Part shown: in pieces, positions 16,049 through 24,995 of the stretch
How positions within the stretch are numbered: the stretch's first letter is position 1
How the letters are laid out: the number at the start of each line of letters is the position of its first letter
Assembly (NCBI GenBank): GCA_019429125.1
Contig: JAHYJO010000008.1
Span: forward strand, 1-54,514
DNA: 54,514 bases
Source: Nanobdellati archaeon
GTDB lineage: Archaea > EX4484-52 > GLR71
Reading direction: 5' to 3'
Position numbers and translations under genes: made by a program
Notes under the pieces: model-generated
Databases searched by the model: none
What the model saw: only the letters and a program-made list of their open reading frames with translations
What the model was told of the DNA's origin: nothing

Positions 16049-17707
16049 ATGGCAGACATAAAAGCCCGAACAAGAGAACTAGCACTCTTAAACGCAAAAA
16101 AGTTTGAAGGAAAAGCCAACCCTAAAGCGCTCTTAGGCGCACTTCTTGCAGAATTCCCAGATTACAGAAAAAACATAAAAGGTCTTCAAGAGATAATAAA
16201 CACAATCACAAACGAAATAAACAGCATGACAATCGCCGAACAAGAAAGGGCAATCTCAAAAGAACAGATAACCGACAGACCAAAAAAAGAGAAACGGACA
16301 GGTCTTCCCGAATTGAAAAATGCAGTCAAAGGACAAGTAGTCATGCGCATGGAACCCTCACCATCAGGACCATTACACATTGGTCACGCATTTCCATTAA
16401 TCCTAAATTCAGAATACTGCCGTATGTACGACGGAAAGATGATATTACGGATTTCAGACACAAATGCAAACAATATCTACACTCCTGCATACAAGATGAT
16501 TGAAGAAGATGCAAGATGGCTCACAAACAACAAGATAGACAGCGTCATAATCCAGTCAGATAGAATGGAACTGTACTACAGGACCATGAGAAAACTAATT
16601 GAAAAAAATCACGCCTATGTCTGCACCTGCAAACCTGAAGATTTCAAGAAATTAACAGATGCAAAGACTGTCTGCCCATGCAGAAACCAAACTACAGAAA
16701 AAAACATGAAAAGATGGCAATTGATGTTTAAAGGATACAAAGAAGGCGAAGCAGTAGTACGAATCAAGACAGACATCAAACACAAGAATCCCGCAGTCCG
16801 TGATTGGCCAGCCGCAAGGATAAATGACGAACCGCACCCAAGGACAAAAAATAAATACCGGGTATGGCCACTTATGAATTTTGCAGTCGCAGTTGATGAC
16901 CACGACCTTGGGCTCACACACATAATAAAAGGAAAAGATCACATAACAAACACAGAACGCCAGATGTACATGTATGATTACCTTAACTGGAAACACCCCG
17001 AATTCATCCACATAGGCAGGATAAACTTCAAAGATTTTATAGTCAGCACATCACAGACAAGAAAAGCTATAGACGAAAAAATCTACGAAGGCTGGGATGA
17101 TGTCAGGATACCTTTCATACGCGCACTTAAACGTCGAGGTTTCCAACCAGAAGCTATACAGAAAATCGTGATAGAAACAGGTCCCAGCAAGACCGACAAG
17201 ACTGTTGAGATTACAGACTTCTTCAAGACAATTGAAAAATTCAATCGAGATATAATAGACTCTACCTCACACCGACTGTTCTTTGTAGAAAACCCAACAG
17301 AAATAATCCTCAAAGACGTAAACAAAACAATTGAAATAGAAAATCACCCTGACAACAAAACTCTTGGAACAAGAAAAATAGAAGTCAAAGAAATAATCGC
17401 AATCGCACAAGAGGACTACAACACCTTAAAAAAACGCCCAGTAAGATTACGAAAGCTTGCCGACGGAATCTTGGACAAAAACTTCAAGACACAAGACTTA
17501 AAAAATCAAAGACCACAAGTCATCCAATGGGTGCCTAACTCAAGCCCAAAAGCAACCATCCAAACCCCTAATGGAAATACAATGACAGGTCTTGTAGAAA
17601 AAGATGCACAGAAATTAAAAGAGGGAGACATCATCCAGTTTGAACGGGTAGGTTTCTGTCGCCTAGACAAAAAGAACCCATTAATATTTTGTTTCACACA
17701 CAAATAA
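16049..17707 (+). CDS. gltX: glutamyl-tRNA synthetase (archaeal GltX)
   Basis: Archaeal/eukaryotic-type GluRS, about 552 aa, probably non-discriminating so that it also feeds the Gln-tRNA amidotransferase route. Seen: a helical N-terminal extension, the class I HIGH motif in MEPSPSGPLHIGHAF, ISDTNANNIY, a zinc-like Cys group (VCTCKPEDF ... CPCRNQ), and a KMSKS-equivalent at STSQTRKAI. The C-terminal half is the beta-barrel anticodon-binding domain. I start it at the ATG 9 nt inside the longest frame (MADIKARTREL). It is a single gene with upstream (agctaaagtataaac) AT-rich promoter sequence. Confidence 0.95.
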   Translation: MADIKARTRELALLNAKKFEGKANPKALLGALLAEFPDYRKNIKGLQEIINTITNEINSMTIAEQERAISKEQITDRPKKEKRTGLPELKNAVKGQVVMRMEPSPSGPLHIGHAFPLILNSEYCRMYDGKMILRISDTNANNIYTPAYKMIEEDARWLTNNKIDSVIIQSDRMELYYRTMRKLIEKNHAYVCTCKPEDFKKLTDAKTVCPCRNQTTEKNMKRWQLMFKGYKEGEAVVRIKTDIKHKNPAVRDWPAARINDEPHPRTKNKYRVWPLMNFAVAVDDHDLGLTHIIKGKDHITNTERQMYMYDYLNWKHPEFIHIGRINFKDFIVSTSQTRKAIDEKIYEGWDDVRIPFIRALKRRGFQPEAIQKIVIETGPSKTDKTVEITDFFKTIEKFNRDIIDSTSHRLFFVENPTEIILKDVNKTIEIENHPDNKTLGTRKIEVKEIIAIAQEDYNTLKKRPVRLRKLADGILDKNFKTQDLKNQRPQVIQWVPNSSPKATIQTPNGNTMTGLVEKDAQKLKEGDIIQFERVGFCRLDKKNPLIFCFTHK

Positions 17708-17724
17708 ATACCAAACCCCCACCC

Positions 17725-17737
17725 AAAGCTTTTTAAA
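17725..17737 (+). promoter_or_regulatory. BRE/TATA promoter of the L44e operon
   Basis: aaagctttttaaa, identical to the element at 11549-11561. It predicts transcription from about 17760 and a leader of some 55 nt before L44e; this would drive the L44e-S27e-aIF2alpha-Nop10-PAC2-RpoK run. Confidence 0.5.
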
Positions 17738-17818
17738 CTTTTAGATATTAACTTTCTACATATTAATTACTTTGAGGCATGTTCTCAAAAAATAAAAATA
17801 TACGAACGGTGTCATAAT

Positions 17819-18121
17819 ATGAAACTTCCGGAAGAGATTAAAAGATTTTGCCCATCCTGTAACGGCCACAATGTGCACAAGATAAAAAGGGTAAAGACAG
17901 CAGGTCGTGCAAAAGCTAGCCTGAAAAGACGAGATAGACACATCCGTGAAAAACTACACAAAGGATATGGTGGCAGTCCAAAACCGCTTCCTGCAAACAG
18001 TAATAGATATGGTGCAAAGACAAGCCAAAAAATCATGATAAAATTCACATGCACAAAATGCAACAAAGCACACCAGAGTACAGATCCAAAAAGATCAAAG
18101 AAATTCGAGATTACAAAATAA
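17819..18121 (+). CDS. rpl44e: large ribosomal subunit protein eL42 (L44e)
   Basis: Small zinc-binding 60S-type protein near the ribosomal E site. Seen: an N-terminal CPSCNGHNVHKIKRVKTAGR segment with the first CxxC, a basic middle (KRRDRHIREKLHKGYGGSPK), and the second zinc pair FTCTKCNKAHQ, with the C-terminus RSKKFEITK. The 100-aa length fits. S27e follows 13 nt after the stop, the conserved archaeal order. Confidence 0.97.
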   Translation: MKLPEEIKRFCPSCNGHNVHKIKRVKTAGRAKASLKRRDRHIREKLHKGYGGSPKPLPANSNRYGAKTSQKIMIKFTCTKCNKAHQSTDPKRSKKFEITK

Positions 18122-18134
18122 ATGGTGAATATAT

Positions 18135-18302
18135 ATGGTAGGCACATTCATGAAAGTCAAATGTTCAAAATGCGGCAATGAGCAAAATATCTTCAGCAAA
18201 GCAGCAACTAACGTTAAATGCCTTGTCTGTGAAAGCATACTTGCAGAATCAACAGGTGGAAACGCAAAAATAAAAGCTGAAGTTATTGAAAAGCTTAAAT
18301 AA
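18135..18302 (+). CDS. rps27e: small ribosomal subunit protein eS27 (S27e)
   Basis: A 55-aa zinc-finger ribosomal protein: VKCSKCGNEQNIFSKAATNV and then KCLVCESILAESTGGNAKIK. The CxxC...CxxC zinc site is intact. It is a short gene, read directly from the sequence. A second ATG at 18150 (MKVKC) is an alternative start. It lies between L44e and aIF2-alpha, as in many archaea. Confidence 0.95.
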   Translation: MVGTFMKVKCSKCGNEQNIFSKAATNVKCLVCESILAESTGGNAKIKAEVIEKLK

Positions 18303-18303
18303 C

Positions 18304-18320
18304 TTTTTTCTTTTTTTTAA
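18304..18320 (+). terminator. poly-T tract after S27e
   Basis: cttttttctttttttttaat follows the S27e stop directly. Archaeal RNA polymerase stops at such T-runs. aIF2-alpha starts 60 nt later, so termination is likely partial. Confidence 0.45.
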
Positions 18321-18363
18321 TATTATAACAGACCATTATTTTAATTAATTTATGTGAATAACT

Positions 18364-19131
18364 ATGCAAAAAGATAAAGACAAACCAAAGGTTGGAGAGA
18401 TAGTAATAGCCGAAGTTATAAACATAAACCCAAACAGTGTCTACGTCCAACTTGACGAATATAACATGAACGGAATGATCCACGTTACAGAACTATCGAC
18501 AAGCTGGGTCAAAGACATACGTAAAATAGCAAAAATAGGACAAAAGATGGTCCTAAAAGTCCTCCCTGCACGAGGAGACGGTAGAATCGCAAGCCTTTCT
18601 TTAAAAAGAGTAAAACCCTCACAAAAACGTGAAAAACTTGAATTCATTAAAAATGAAAAAAGAGCGACAAAAATTTTAGATTCAATAATAGAGACATTAG
18701 AACTAAAGGATAATAAAGACGATATAAAAAAGATAACAGATACACTTATTGAATATTATGAAAGTCTCTACAATGCATTTAGCACAATATCTTCAGAAGG
18801 CATAGATGAAGACATTATCGAAGACTTAAAAGAAAAATGGGCAAAAGAAATAGAAACAATTGCAAAAGAAAAGATAAAACCAAAAATATTGACTATCCGT
18901 GGAAATTTAACTATAAAAATCATAGATTCAAACGGTCTAAAAACATTAAAAAAGGCATTAGATATAAATAATCCAAACATAAAAATAAGTTATATCAGCG
19001 CTCCAAAATACATGATTGAGATTGAAGGCAAAAATTATGCAGACATGGAAAAAGAACTTACAAAAACAGTTGAAGACATCACAAACACAATAAAGACCAA
19101 CAAAGGAACATGTCAATTTGCAAAGGTGTAA
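18364..19131 (+). CDS. translation initiation factor aIF2 alpha subunit
   Basis: Alpha subunit of the trimer that delivers Met-tRNAi. An N-terminal S1/OB domain is seen in GEIVIAEVININPNSVYVQL and MNGMIHVTELSTSWVKDIR. A helical domain and the C-terminal alpha-beta domain follow, which binds the gamma subunit (GNLTIKIIDSNGLKTLKKAL; the YMIEIEGKNYADMEKEL end). 255 aa is the normal archaeal length. Nop10 begins 6 nt after the stop, the usual gene order. Confidence 0.95.
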   Translation: MQKDKDKPKVGEIVIAEVININPNSVYVQLDEYNMNGMIHVTELSTSWVKDIRKIAKIGQKMVLKVLPARGDGRIASLSLKRVKPSQKREKLEFIKNEKRATKILDSIIETLELKDNKDDIKKITDTLIEYYESLYNAFSTISSEGIDEDIIEDLKEKWAKEIETIAKEKIKPKILTIRGNLTIKIIDSNGLKTLKKALDINNPNIKISYISAPKYMIEIEGKNYADMEKELTKTVEDITNTIKTNKGTCQFAKV

Positions 19132-19137
19132 ATTATT

Positions 19138-19308
19138 ATGTCTATAATACGTCGATGTACATCCTGCAACAAATATACAATGAAAGAGAAATGTCCAGAC
19201 TGTAGTTCAAAAACAATCAACCCAGAACCACCAAAATTTTCACCACAAGACAAATACGGTCGTTACAGACGACAGATGAAGCGCGAGATTGAAATGAAAA
19301 AAGGATAA
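19138..19308 (+). CDS. nop10: H/ACA RNP protein Nop10
   Basis: A 56-aa component of the H/ACA pseudouridylation particle that supports Cbf5. Seen: IRRCTSCNKYTMKEKCPDCS with a four-cysteine zinc ribbon, then PEPPKFSPQDKYGRYRRQ, which is the conserved extended segment. Short gene read directly from the sequence. It sits between aIF2-alpha and the PAC2-family gene. Confidence 0.95.
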   Translation: MSIIRRCTSCNKYTMKEKCPDCSSKTINPEPPKFSPQDKYGRYRRQMKREIEMKKG

Positions 19309-19315
19309 GATTAAA

Positions 19316-20110
19316 ATGAAAACGACTGAGATAACTATATTAAAAAAACCAGAACTAAATAACCCGATATTCATTGAAGGTTTACCTGGCGTGGGTTATA
19401 TTGGTCGAAACGTGGCAGGCTATCTTATTGACACACTTGAAGCAGAAAAATTCGCAGAATTATATTCATTTCATTTCCCTCCAGTTGCAATGCTTGACTC
19501 AGATAAAAATGGAAAGATGAGCGCTTTAAAAAACGAATTTTACTTTTACAAAGCAAAAAACAAAAATGAAAAAGATATTATTATCCTTATAGGCGACGCA
19601 CAAAGCATGGACCCTATAGGACATTACGAAATAACAAAAGAGATTATAGACTTCATAAAAGAATACAAACCGGAAATGGTAATAACAATTGGTGGTTTTG
19701 CGACAGGAAAACTTGATAATAAAACCAAGACAGTGTTTGGTGCAGCAGTAAAAGATGAAATAATAGCAACATTTGAAAAGAAGGGCATAAAATTCAAAGA
19801 TACAAACATAGGTCAGATCATAGGTGCTTCAGGACTTTTAGTACTAGAAGCTGAAAAAAACAAAATAGACGCAATATGCCTTATGGGTGAAACATCAGGA
19901 ATGCTTTTATCAGATCCAAAAGCGACAGAAAGTGTACTTGAATTCATAACTAAATATTTAAACTTAAAAATTGACATGTCAAAAATTGAAGAAAAAGTCA
20001 AAGAGACAGGCGATGTCATAAAGAAAATTGAATCATTACAGAAAAAAATGACATTACAGAATATGCCAAAACAAAGCACGAATGATGAACATTTAGGATA
20101 CATAGGTTAA
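19316..20110 (+). CDS. PAC2 family proteasome-assembly-chaperone-like protein
   Basis: 264 aa, an archaeal PAC2/PbaB-family protein. Members form a nucleoside-phosphorylase-like fold and can chaperone or bind the proteasome core. Seen: an N-terminal strand-loop PIFIEGLPGVGYIGRNVAGY, ILIGDAQSMDPIGHYEI, VITIGGFATGK and GASGLLVLEAEKNKIDAICLM. A short helical C-terminal tail (KVKETGDVIKKIESLQKKM) ends in a hydrophobic-Tyr-Ile-Gly motif (LGYIG). The tail may dock on proteasome alpha subunits (inference from known HbYX-type tails). Overlap with rpoK by one base (TAATG) implies translational coupling. Confidence 0.9.
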   Translation: MKTTEITILKKPELNNPIFIEGLPGVGYIGRNVAGYLIDTLEAEKFAELYSFHFPPVAMLDSDKNGKMSALKNEFYFYKAKNKNEKDIIILIGDAQSMDPIGHYEITKEIIDFIKEYKPEMVITIGGFATGKLDNKTKTVFGAAVKDEIIATFEKKGIKFKDTNIGQIIGASGLLVLEAEKNKIDAICLMGETSGMLLSDPKATESVLEFITKYLNLKIDMSKIEEKVKETGDVIKKIESLQKKMTLQNMPKQSTNDEHLGYIG

Positions 20111-20289
20111 TGGTGAAACAGATGGAACAATACTCAAGATTTGAAAAGGCACGAATCATAAGCGCACGAGCACTTCAGCTTTCAATGGGAGCACCAAGTC
20201 TTCTAAAGAAAGCACCGGGCAATCCTATTGAAGCTGCAAAAGAAGAATATGCAACAGGCATCATCCCAATAACTGTTGTAAGGCATTGA
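20110..20289 (+). CDS. rpoK: RNA polymerase subunit K (Rpb6 homologue)
   Basis: A 59-aa assembly subunit of archaeal RNA polymerase: YSRFEKARIISARALQLSMG and then APSLL...NPIEAAKEEYATGIIP, the invariant Rpb6 core. Its ATG shares one base with the PAC2 stop codon. Enolase and S2 follow, the order seen in many archaeal ribosomal-protein clusters. Confidence 0.96.
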   Translation: MVKQMEQYSRFEKARIISARALQLSMGAPSLLKKAPGNPIEAAKEEYATGIIPITVVRH

Positions 20290-20320
20290 TTTTTTATTCT
20301 TGCAATTTTTTTATTTTTAT
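20290..20320 (+). terminator. poly-T tract after rpoK
   Basis: Repeated T-runs (attttttattcttg and caatttttttattttt) directly follow the rpoK stop, before the enolase promoter. Likely operon end. Confidence 0.5.
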
Positions 20321-20374
20321 ACCCTCACTTTCTAAATATATATACCACTCACAACAAATTATAACCAGATTACA

Positions 20375-21532
20375 ATGATAATACACAATCTTCATGCAGA
20401 AAAAGTTCTTGACAGCCGTGGTAACTGGACTGTTCGCGCATATGTCAACGGCATCTCAGGCACAGCCCCAAGTGGTGCATCAACTGGCACTTATGAAGCC
20501 AAAGTAATACCTGCAGACAAAGCAGTTGCGATAATTAATACAAAACTTCAGCGCCTTGTAGGAGAGAGCTTCAACCAGATAGATGCAGACATACAGATAG
20601 AAACCCTTGACGGCACAGAAAACTTCGAGAAGATAGGTGGAAACACAGCAATAGCAGTATCCTTTGCAGTCTTCAATGCAATCCACAATTCAAAAAAGAT
20701 TACAAAGGAAGTATTTCCTTATCCATTAGGAAATGTATTCGGAGGTGGCGCACATGGTGGCACAACCACATTCCAAGAATTCCTTTCCTTGCCGACCCAA
20801 TCAAAATCAATTTATGAAGCATTAAACGCAAATGTAGAATTTCATCACAGATTACGGGATATTTTAAACAGAAAGACAAAAAATGTAGGGATAAACGATG
20901 AAGGTGCACTGACTGCAGACATAGATGATTTCAAAGCACTTGATATAATTACAGATATAGCAGAGGATTTAGGATGCAGAATAGGTCTTGATGTAGCTTC
21001 CTCAGAATTTTTCAGCAAAGAAAAATACAGATACAAATCACTCCAAAAAACATTGACTCCTGAGGACCAGCTTGATTTCATGACCGAAACAGCCAAAAAA
21101 TACAAATTAGTATACTTAGAAGACCCTTTTGAAGAAAATGACTTTAAGAACACTCAAGAACTTACAAAAAAAATAGGAAACAATTGCCTAATATGCGGTG
21201 ATGACCTTTTTGTCACAAATGAAAAAAGGCTCCAGAAAGGCATAACTTTAGGCGCTACAAACTCACTTATAATAAAACCAAATCAAGCAGGCACAATATC
21301 TCTTGCGCAAGACACAATAACACTTGCAAAAAAAAATGACTTCATCCCCGTTGTATCACACAGATCTGGCGAAACAGAAGATTCGACAATAAGCAGACTT
21401 GCTCTTTTCTGGGGTGCGCCCATAATCAAGGCCGGCGTAATAGATATGAGAATCTCAAAATTAAATGAACTGATACATCTCTGGAACAGCGCAGAAACAC
21501 CAAAAATGGCAAAATTGAAACTAAACAGATAA
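20375..21532 (+). CDS. eno: enolase (short, divergent)
   Basis: Interconverts 2-phosphoglycerate and phosphoenolpyruvate. At 385 aa it is shorter than the usual 410-430 aa and has unusual residues (DSRGNWTV for DSRGNPTV). The catalytic set looks complete: the SGASTG loop, AHGG...FQEF (Glu), NDEGALTADI (Glu), IGLDVASSEF (Asp), YLEDPFEE (Glu), ICGDDLFVTN (Asp), LIIKPNQAGT (Lys base), SHRSGETEDS (His-Arg), and a late Lys in PIIKAGV. It is therefore probably active. A TATA-like stretch (tctaaatatatatacc) lies about 45 nt upstream. S2 follows, as in other archaea. Confidence 0.92.
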   Translation: MIIHNLHAEKVLDSRGNWTVRAYVNGISGTAPSGASTGTYEAKVIPADKAVAIINTKLQRLVGESFNQIDADIQIETLDGTENFEKIGGNTAIAVSFAVFNAIHNSKKITKEVFPYPLGNVFGGGAHGGTTTFQEFLSLPTQSKSIYEALNANVEFHHRLRDILNRKTKNVGINDEGALTADIDDFKALDIITDIAEDLGCRIGLDVASSEFFSKEKYRYKSLQKTLTPEDQLDFMTETAKKYKLVYLEDPFEENDFKNTQELTKKIGNNCLICGDDLFVTNEKRLQKGITLGATNSLIIKPNQAGTISLAQDTITLAKKNDFIPVVSHRSGETEDSTISRLALFWGAPIIKAGVIDMRISKLNELIHLWNSAETPKMAKLKLNR

Positions 21533-21649
21533 AATACTAAAAACAACAAACCCCATAAACCTTTAAAAAGATTTCACCTCAAATACTCTTACAATTTCTT
21601 AGCATAATGCTTAAAGGAACTGATATAAAAAATATTAAGGTGTTTATAA

Positions 21650-22309
21650 ATGACCGAAAATGCAAACGTGGCACTGGAACAGACAGGAGAAACAAAACTC
21701 CTACCAGCAAGTAATTACCTCTCTGCAGGTATTCATATAGGTATGAAACAAAGAGTCAAAGCTATGGAAAGATATATCTACAAGGTAAGATTTGATAAAT
21801 TAGCTGTTTTCAATGTACAACTTATAGATGAACAGATACAAAATGTTGCAAACCTTCTATCTCAATACAAAGCTGAAGACATCTTAGTCGTATCACGAAA
21901 AAAGAATGGCCACAAACCAGTTGTTAAATTCGCGGAAGCCATAGGTGGTGCAAAAGTCATATATGGACGATTTTACCCAGGAACTATTACAAATCCAAAT
22001 TACGAAAAATACATAGAACCAAAAATAGTTATTATTACAGACCCATTTTTAGACAAGCAGATTGTTAATGAAGCATTCAATTCAAACTTAACTATAATTG
22101 GTCTTTGTGATACCTTCAACAACCCAAAAAATCTTGACGTAATAATCTCAATGAACAATAAAGGTAAAAAAGCAATAGCACTTGTTTACTGGCTTCTTGC
22201 ACGAGAGATACTCAAGAATAAAGGTGAAATAATAGGCGACGCAGAATTCAAATACACACTTGAAGACTTTGAAATGCCCGAATTTGAAGAAAGGGAAACT
22301 GAACAATAA
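21650..22309 (+). CDS. rps2: small ribosomal subunit protein uS2
   Basis: 219 aa with archaeal uS2 signatures: YLSAGIHIGMKQRVKAMERY, FDKLAVFNVQLIDEQI, VVSRKKNGHKPVVKFAEAIG, GRFYPGTITNP and IGLCDTFNNPKNLDVIISMN. The C-terminus is acidic (EFEERETEQ), as in archaea. A promoter-like cctttaaaaag lies about 90 nt upstream and a reasonable ribosome site (aaggtg) precedes the ATG. Confidence 0.96.
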   Translation: MTENANVALEQTGETKLLPASNYLSAGIHIGMKQRVKAMERYIYKVRFDKLAVFNVQLIDEQIQNVANLLSQYKAEDILVVSRKKNGHKPVVKFAEAIGGAKVIYGRFYPGTITNPNYEKYIEPKIVIITDPFLDKQIVNEAFNSNLTIIGLCDTFNNPKNLDVIISMNNKGKKAIALVYWLLAREILKNKGEIIGDAEFKYTLEDFEMPEFEERETEQ

Positions 22310-22321
22310 ATATAAATACAC

Positions 22322-22345
22322 CCTTTTCTTTTTTTAATCTTTTTG
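22322..22345 (+). terminator. poly-T terminator after rps2
   Basis: ccttttctttttttaatctt and a further T-run follow the S2 stop by about 13 nt. Confidence 0.55.
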
Positions 22346-22486
22346 TCTTATTTCTAATTATAATTTACATTAAATCAAACAATATCCATAATCAATACGT
22401 AACCTCCTAAAGTGGTAATTTCGCGCATAAAACACCCTTTTAAGGTCACAATAAATTATATATATGTCAGAATACAATATATATAT

Positions 22487-23293
22487 ATGGAATATTCAGA
22501 CAACAAGATACAAGATGAATTTGTAAATCAATTTAAAGATTTTGGTTTTACACGTTATGAATCAAAAGCATATATCACACTGATAAGTCAAGGTATCCTC
22601 TCAGCCCCTGAGATTGCAAAAAAAAGCGGATTACCAAAAAGCAAGATATATGACACTCTAAAAATCTTATTAGACAAAAGAATGATTGAACAATACCCCG
22701 GTGCACCACGGAAATTCAAAGCAAGAAACCCCTCATTTGTAATTGATGAAATTGTAAATAAGGAAAAGACGCATCTACAGGAAATACAATCCACTGCTAA
22801 AAACTTAAAAACCAGATTTGACACCATGATAAGCAACACAGAAAAAACATATATTTCAAACGAATCAATCCTCTGGACTGTAAACGGTCGTCGTGGATTT
22901 CATGAAAAATTTGCAGAGATGGGAAGAAGAGCCACAAAAGAAGTAAAAGTAATAACACCTTATTTCTCAAGAAATGCAATATTAGAAAAATCAATAAATT
23001 TTGCAAGATCAAGAAATGTGGCATTTACAGGAATAACCTCAGTCAATGAAGACAACAAAGACAGAGTTAAATATTATATGGAATATTTTAACAACATATA
23101 CAGATTCTCTGGAGAGATACCACTAACATTAATCATTATTGATGATACTGAATGTATGTACAGGATGAATTACCTGACAAATGGTCAATTAAATTATGTA
23201 GGTGTCCATTCTACCAACAAAGGACTCATAAAAGCATTCACACAATATTGGGACGGACTAATGAAAGATTCAACCAATATTGATTCTTTTTAA
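22487..23293 (+). CDS. TrmB-family transcriptional regulator
   Basis: 268 aa. An N-terminal winged HTH is seen in GFTRYESKAYITLISQG, PEIAKKSGLPKSKIYDTL and the wing RMIEQYPGAPRKFKA. A coiled-coil linker and a phospholipase-D-like effector domain (WTVNGRRGFHEKFAEM; KVITPYF) follow. TrmB-type regulators sense sugars or other small ligands, but the ligand here is unknown. I start at the ATG at 22487 because the upstream 25 residues of the longest frame overlap the AT-rich promoter and are not conserved-looking. It stands alone, upstream of two unknown genes; a second relative is encoded at 24996-25802. Confidence 0.85.
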   Translation: MEYSDNKIQDEFVNQFKDFGFTRYESKAYITLISQGILSAPEIAKKSGLPKSKIYDTLKILLDKRMIEQYPGAPRKFKARNPSFVIDEIVNKEKTHLQEIQSTAKNLKTRFDTMISNTEKTYISNESILWTVNGRRGFHEKFAEMGRRATKEVKVITPYFSRNAILEKSINFARSRNVAFTGITSVNEDNKDRVKYYMEYFNNIYRFSGEIPLTLIIIDDTECMYRMNYLTNGQLNYVGVHSTNKGLIKAFTQYWDGLMKDSTNIDSF

Positions 23294-23444
23294 ATTATCA
23301 AAATCACACTCGAAAAATACAGGCCCATACACAAATATTTATTAATTACTTCTAAAGAATTACATAAAACCCATAAAAAGTATATATACTAATCACAACA
23401 AAATAAAAAATAAAATAAGATTCTTTATTAAAACAGGTGAGATT

Positions 23445-24269
23445 ATGGGATTCCTCAATAAAATAAAAACTTCAATTGGATTAAAAGCCGAAGAACACAA
23501 AAATCAAGCAACAGACAATACAAATAGTTATTTGCAAGATTCACAGATAATAAAAAATCTAGATAAAATAGATATACAACCTACAGACATGCAACCAACT
23601 ATAGACAATAACGACGATATGATTACAGATCCAACATCAATAAACCAAACAAATGACATAGCAACCCAAAACAGACCAAAATCAGTATTACAAGATACTA
23701 ACATAACTTTAGATTTAAATGAAAATAAATCAACGCCAATCGCGCCAATCATTACACCAAGTACATCATGCGCGGATATAAATAAAGAAAAAGACATAAT
23801 GACTGCAACACAAAAAACAGATCCATCAATTTATAATCCTGCTGAAAAACTGAAAAACATAAAAGAAGAAAAAGAACGTATATCAGACCAGCTTGAAAAA
23901 CTTACTTTAGAAATTGACAAAATAATTAAAAATCTTGAAAACGAATTTAAAGGCGACAAAAAAACAGATGAAAAATATATTAACAAAAATAATACAAAAC
24001 ATATTGAAGAGACCCCTATTAAAAAAATTGAGTACACAAAAAAAATTGAAATAGAAACACAAAAAAAAGAATCAAAAGATACAAAAGAAGAACAAAAAAT
24101 AAAAGATGAAAAAGAAACTGCAAAAGCAAAAGATAATATAGAATTAAAAAATAAAGAAGAGACAAAGGTTAAAGATTGCAGGAACGAAACAGATGTAACA
24201 GAAAAGGATCTTAAAGAACTCGAAGAATTCCTTTCTAAAGAAAAAATTAATGAAATCCAAAATAAATAA
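23445..24269 (+). CDS. disordered/coiled-coil protein with amphipathic N-terminus
   Basis: 274 aa, no family recognised. The N-terminus MGFLNKIKTSIGLK is a likely amphipathic helix, comparable to membrane-targeting segments (see SepF at 36125). Residues 20-120 are polar and Asn/Thr/Asp-rich, hence probably disordered. Around 125-165 a coiled coil starts (PAEKLKNIKEEKERISDQLE). A very Lys/Glu-rich stretch follows to the short helix at the end (EKDLKELEEFLSKEKINEIQ). No signal peptide or transmembrane helix is visible. It has a ggtgag ribosome site. I infer a membrane-peripheral scaffold; the alternative is a purely cytoplasmic disordered protein. Confidence 0.7.
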   Translation: MGFLNKIKTSIGLKAEEHKNQATDNTNSYLQDSQIIKNLDKIDIQPTDMQPTIDNNDDMITDPTSINQTNDIATQNRPKSVLQDTNITLDLNENKSTPIAPIITPSTSCADINKEKDIMTATQKTDPSIYNPAEKLKNIKEEKERISDQLEKLTLEIDKIIKNLENEFKGDKKTDEKYINKNNTKHIEETPIKKIEYTKKIEIETQKKESKDTKEEQKIKDEKETAKAKDNIELKNKEETKVKDCRNETDVTEKDLKELEEFLSKEKINEIQNK

Positions 24270-24432
24270 GAATCCAAAGTACTTAAACAGTACCCTTATA
24301 GGGAAAAGAGAACATAAATTATTAATTATAATAATAGACAAAAAATAAGAACAATAATTAAAAATACACCAATATACCCATAATAAGTATAAAGATATAA
24401 ACTTTACTAATAACTATACTATATTGATTTCT

Positions 24433-24963
24433 ATGGATACCAAAATACTTGAAAATATGATTGATGAAAGAAATAAAGGTAAAACGCTTTCTGAACTTTC
24501 AAAAAAATATGAAATCCCTAGATCAGAAATAAAGAAAAAACTACAAAAAAAGATGGGCGACAAAATATACACATTAGACATAGATTACAATACAGACAAT
24601 GGTGAAAAGATACAAAAAATGTTACACGACCGAATCTTAGAAATATTAGAAGAATACCATCCCGACGCAGAAATACCATCTACTGCACAAAAATTTGTAA
24701 AAATCCATGATGATAATATTGATTGCTGTATAGGTCTTGATATAAAAGCCACATACTATGACACAGTTGTCCAATCTGCATGGAAATACAAAAAATACCA
24801 TGAGAAAGTAGGTCAGCTATACATCATCCTAATTTCAAGAAGACTCACAAAAGAAAAATTTGAGACATTAATAAAAGATAAACCAGATAATGTAACAATA
24901 ATACCCTACACAGATCTTGATGCAATTGAAAATATCAGAAAAAAACTGATGACAAAAAAATAA
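24433..24963 (+). CDS. hypothetical HTH plus nuclease-like-fold protein (176 aa)
   Basis: Not recognised. The first 45 residues look like an HTH (GKTLSELSKKYEIPRSEIKK). After a linker, the segment CCIGLDIKATYYDTVVQSAW, KYKKYHEKVGQLYIILISRR and later VTIIPYTDLDAIENI has the strand-helix-strand feel of a restriction-endonuclease-like fold (the D-x-K in LDIKA), but the motif is not convincing enough to call a nuclease. I start at the ATG at 24433; the TTG nine bases earlier is less likely. It lies between two TrmB-like regulators, downstream of the coiled-coil gene. Confidence 0.65.
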   Translation: MDTKILENMIDERNKGKTLSELSKKYEIPRSEIKKKLQKKMGDKIYTLDIDYNTDNGEKIQKMLHDRILEILEEYHPDAEIPSTAQKFVKIHDDNIDCCIGLDIKATYYDTVVQSAWKYKKYHEKVGQLYIILISRRLTKEKFETLIKDKPDNVTIIPYTDLDAIENIRKKLMTKK

Positions 24964-24964
24964 A

Positions 24965-24990
24965 ATAACATTTTTCTTTTTCTATCCTTT
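24965..24990 (+). terminator. T-rich tract between convergent genes
   Basis: acatttttctttttctatccttttag follows the 24433-24963 gene. It serves the plus strand only; the reverse complement is A-rich. Confidence 0.4.
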
Positions 24991-24995
24991 TAGAA

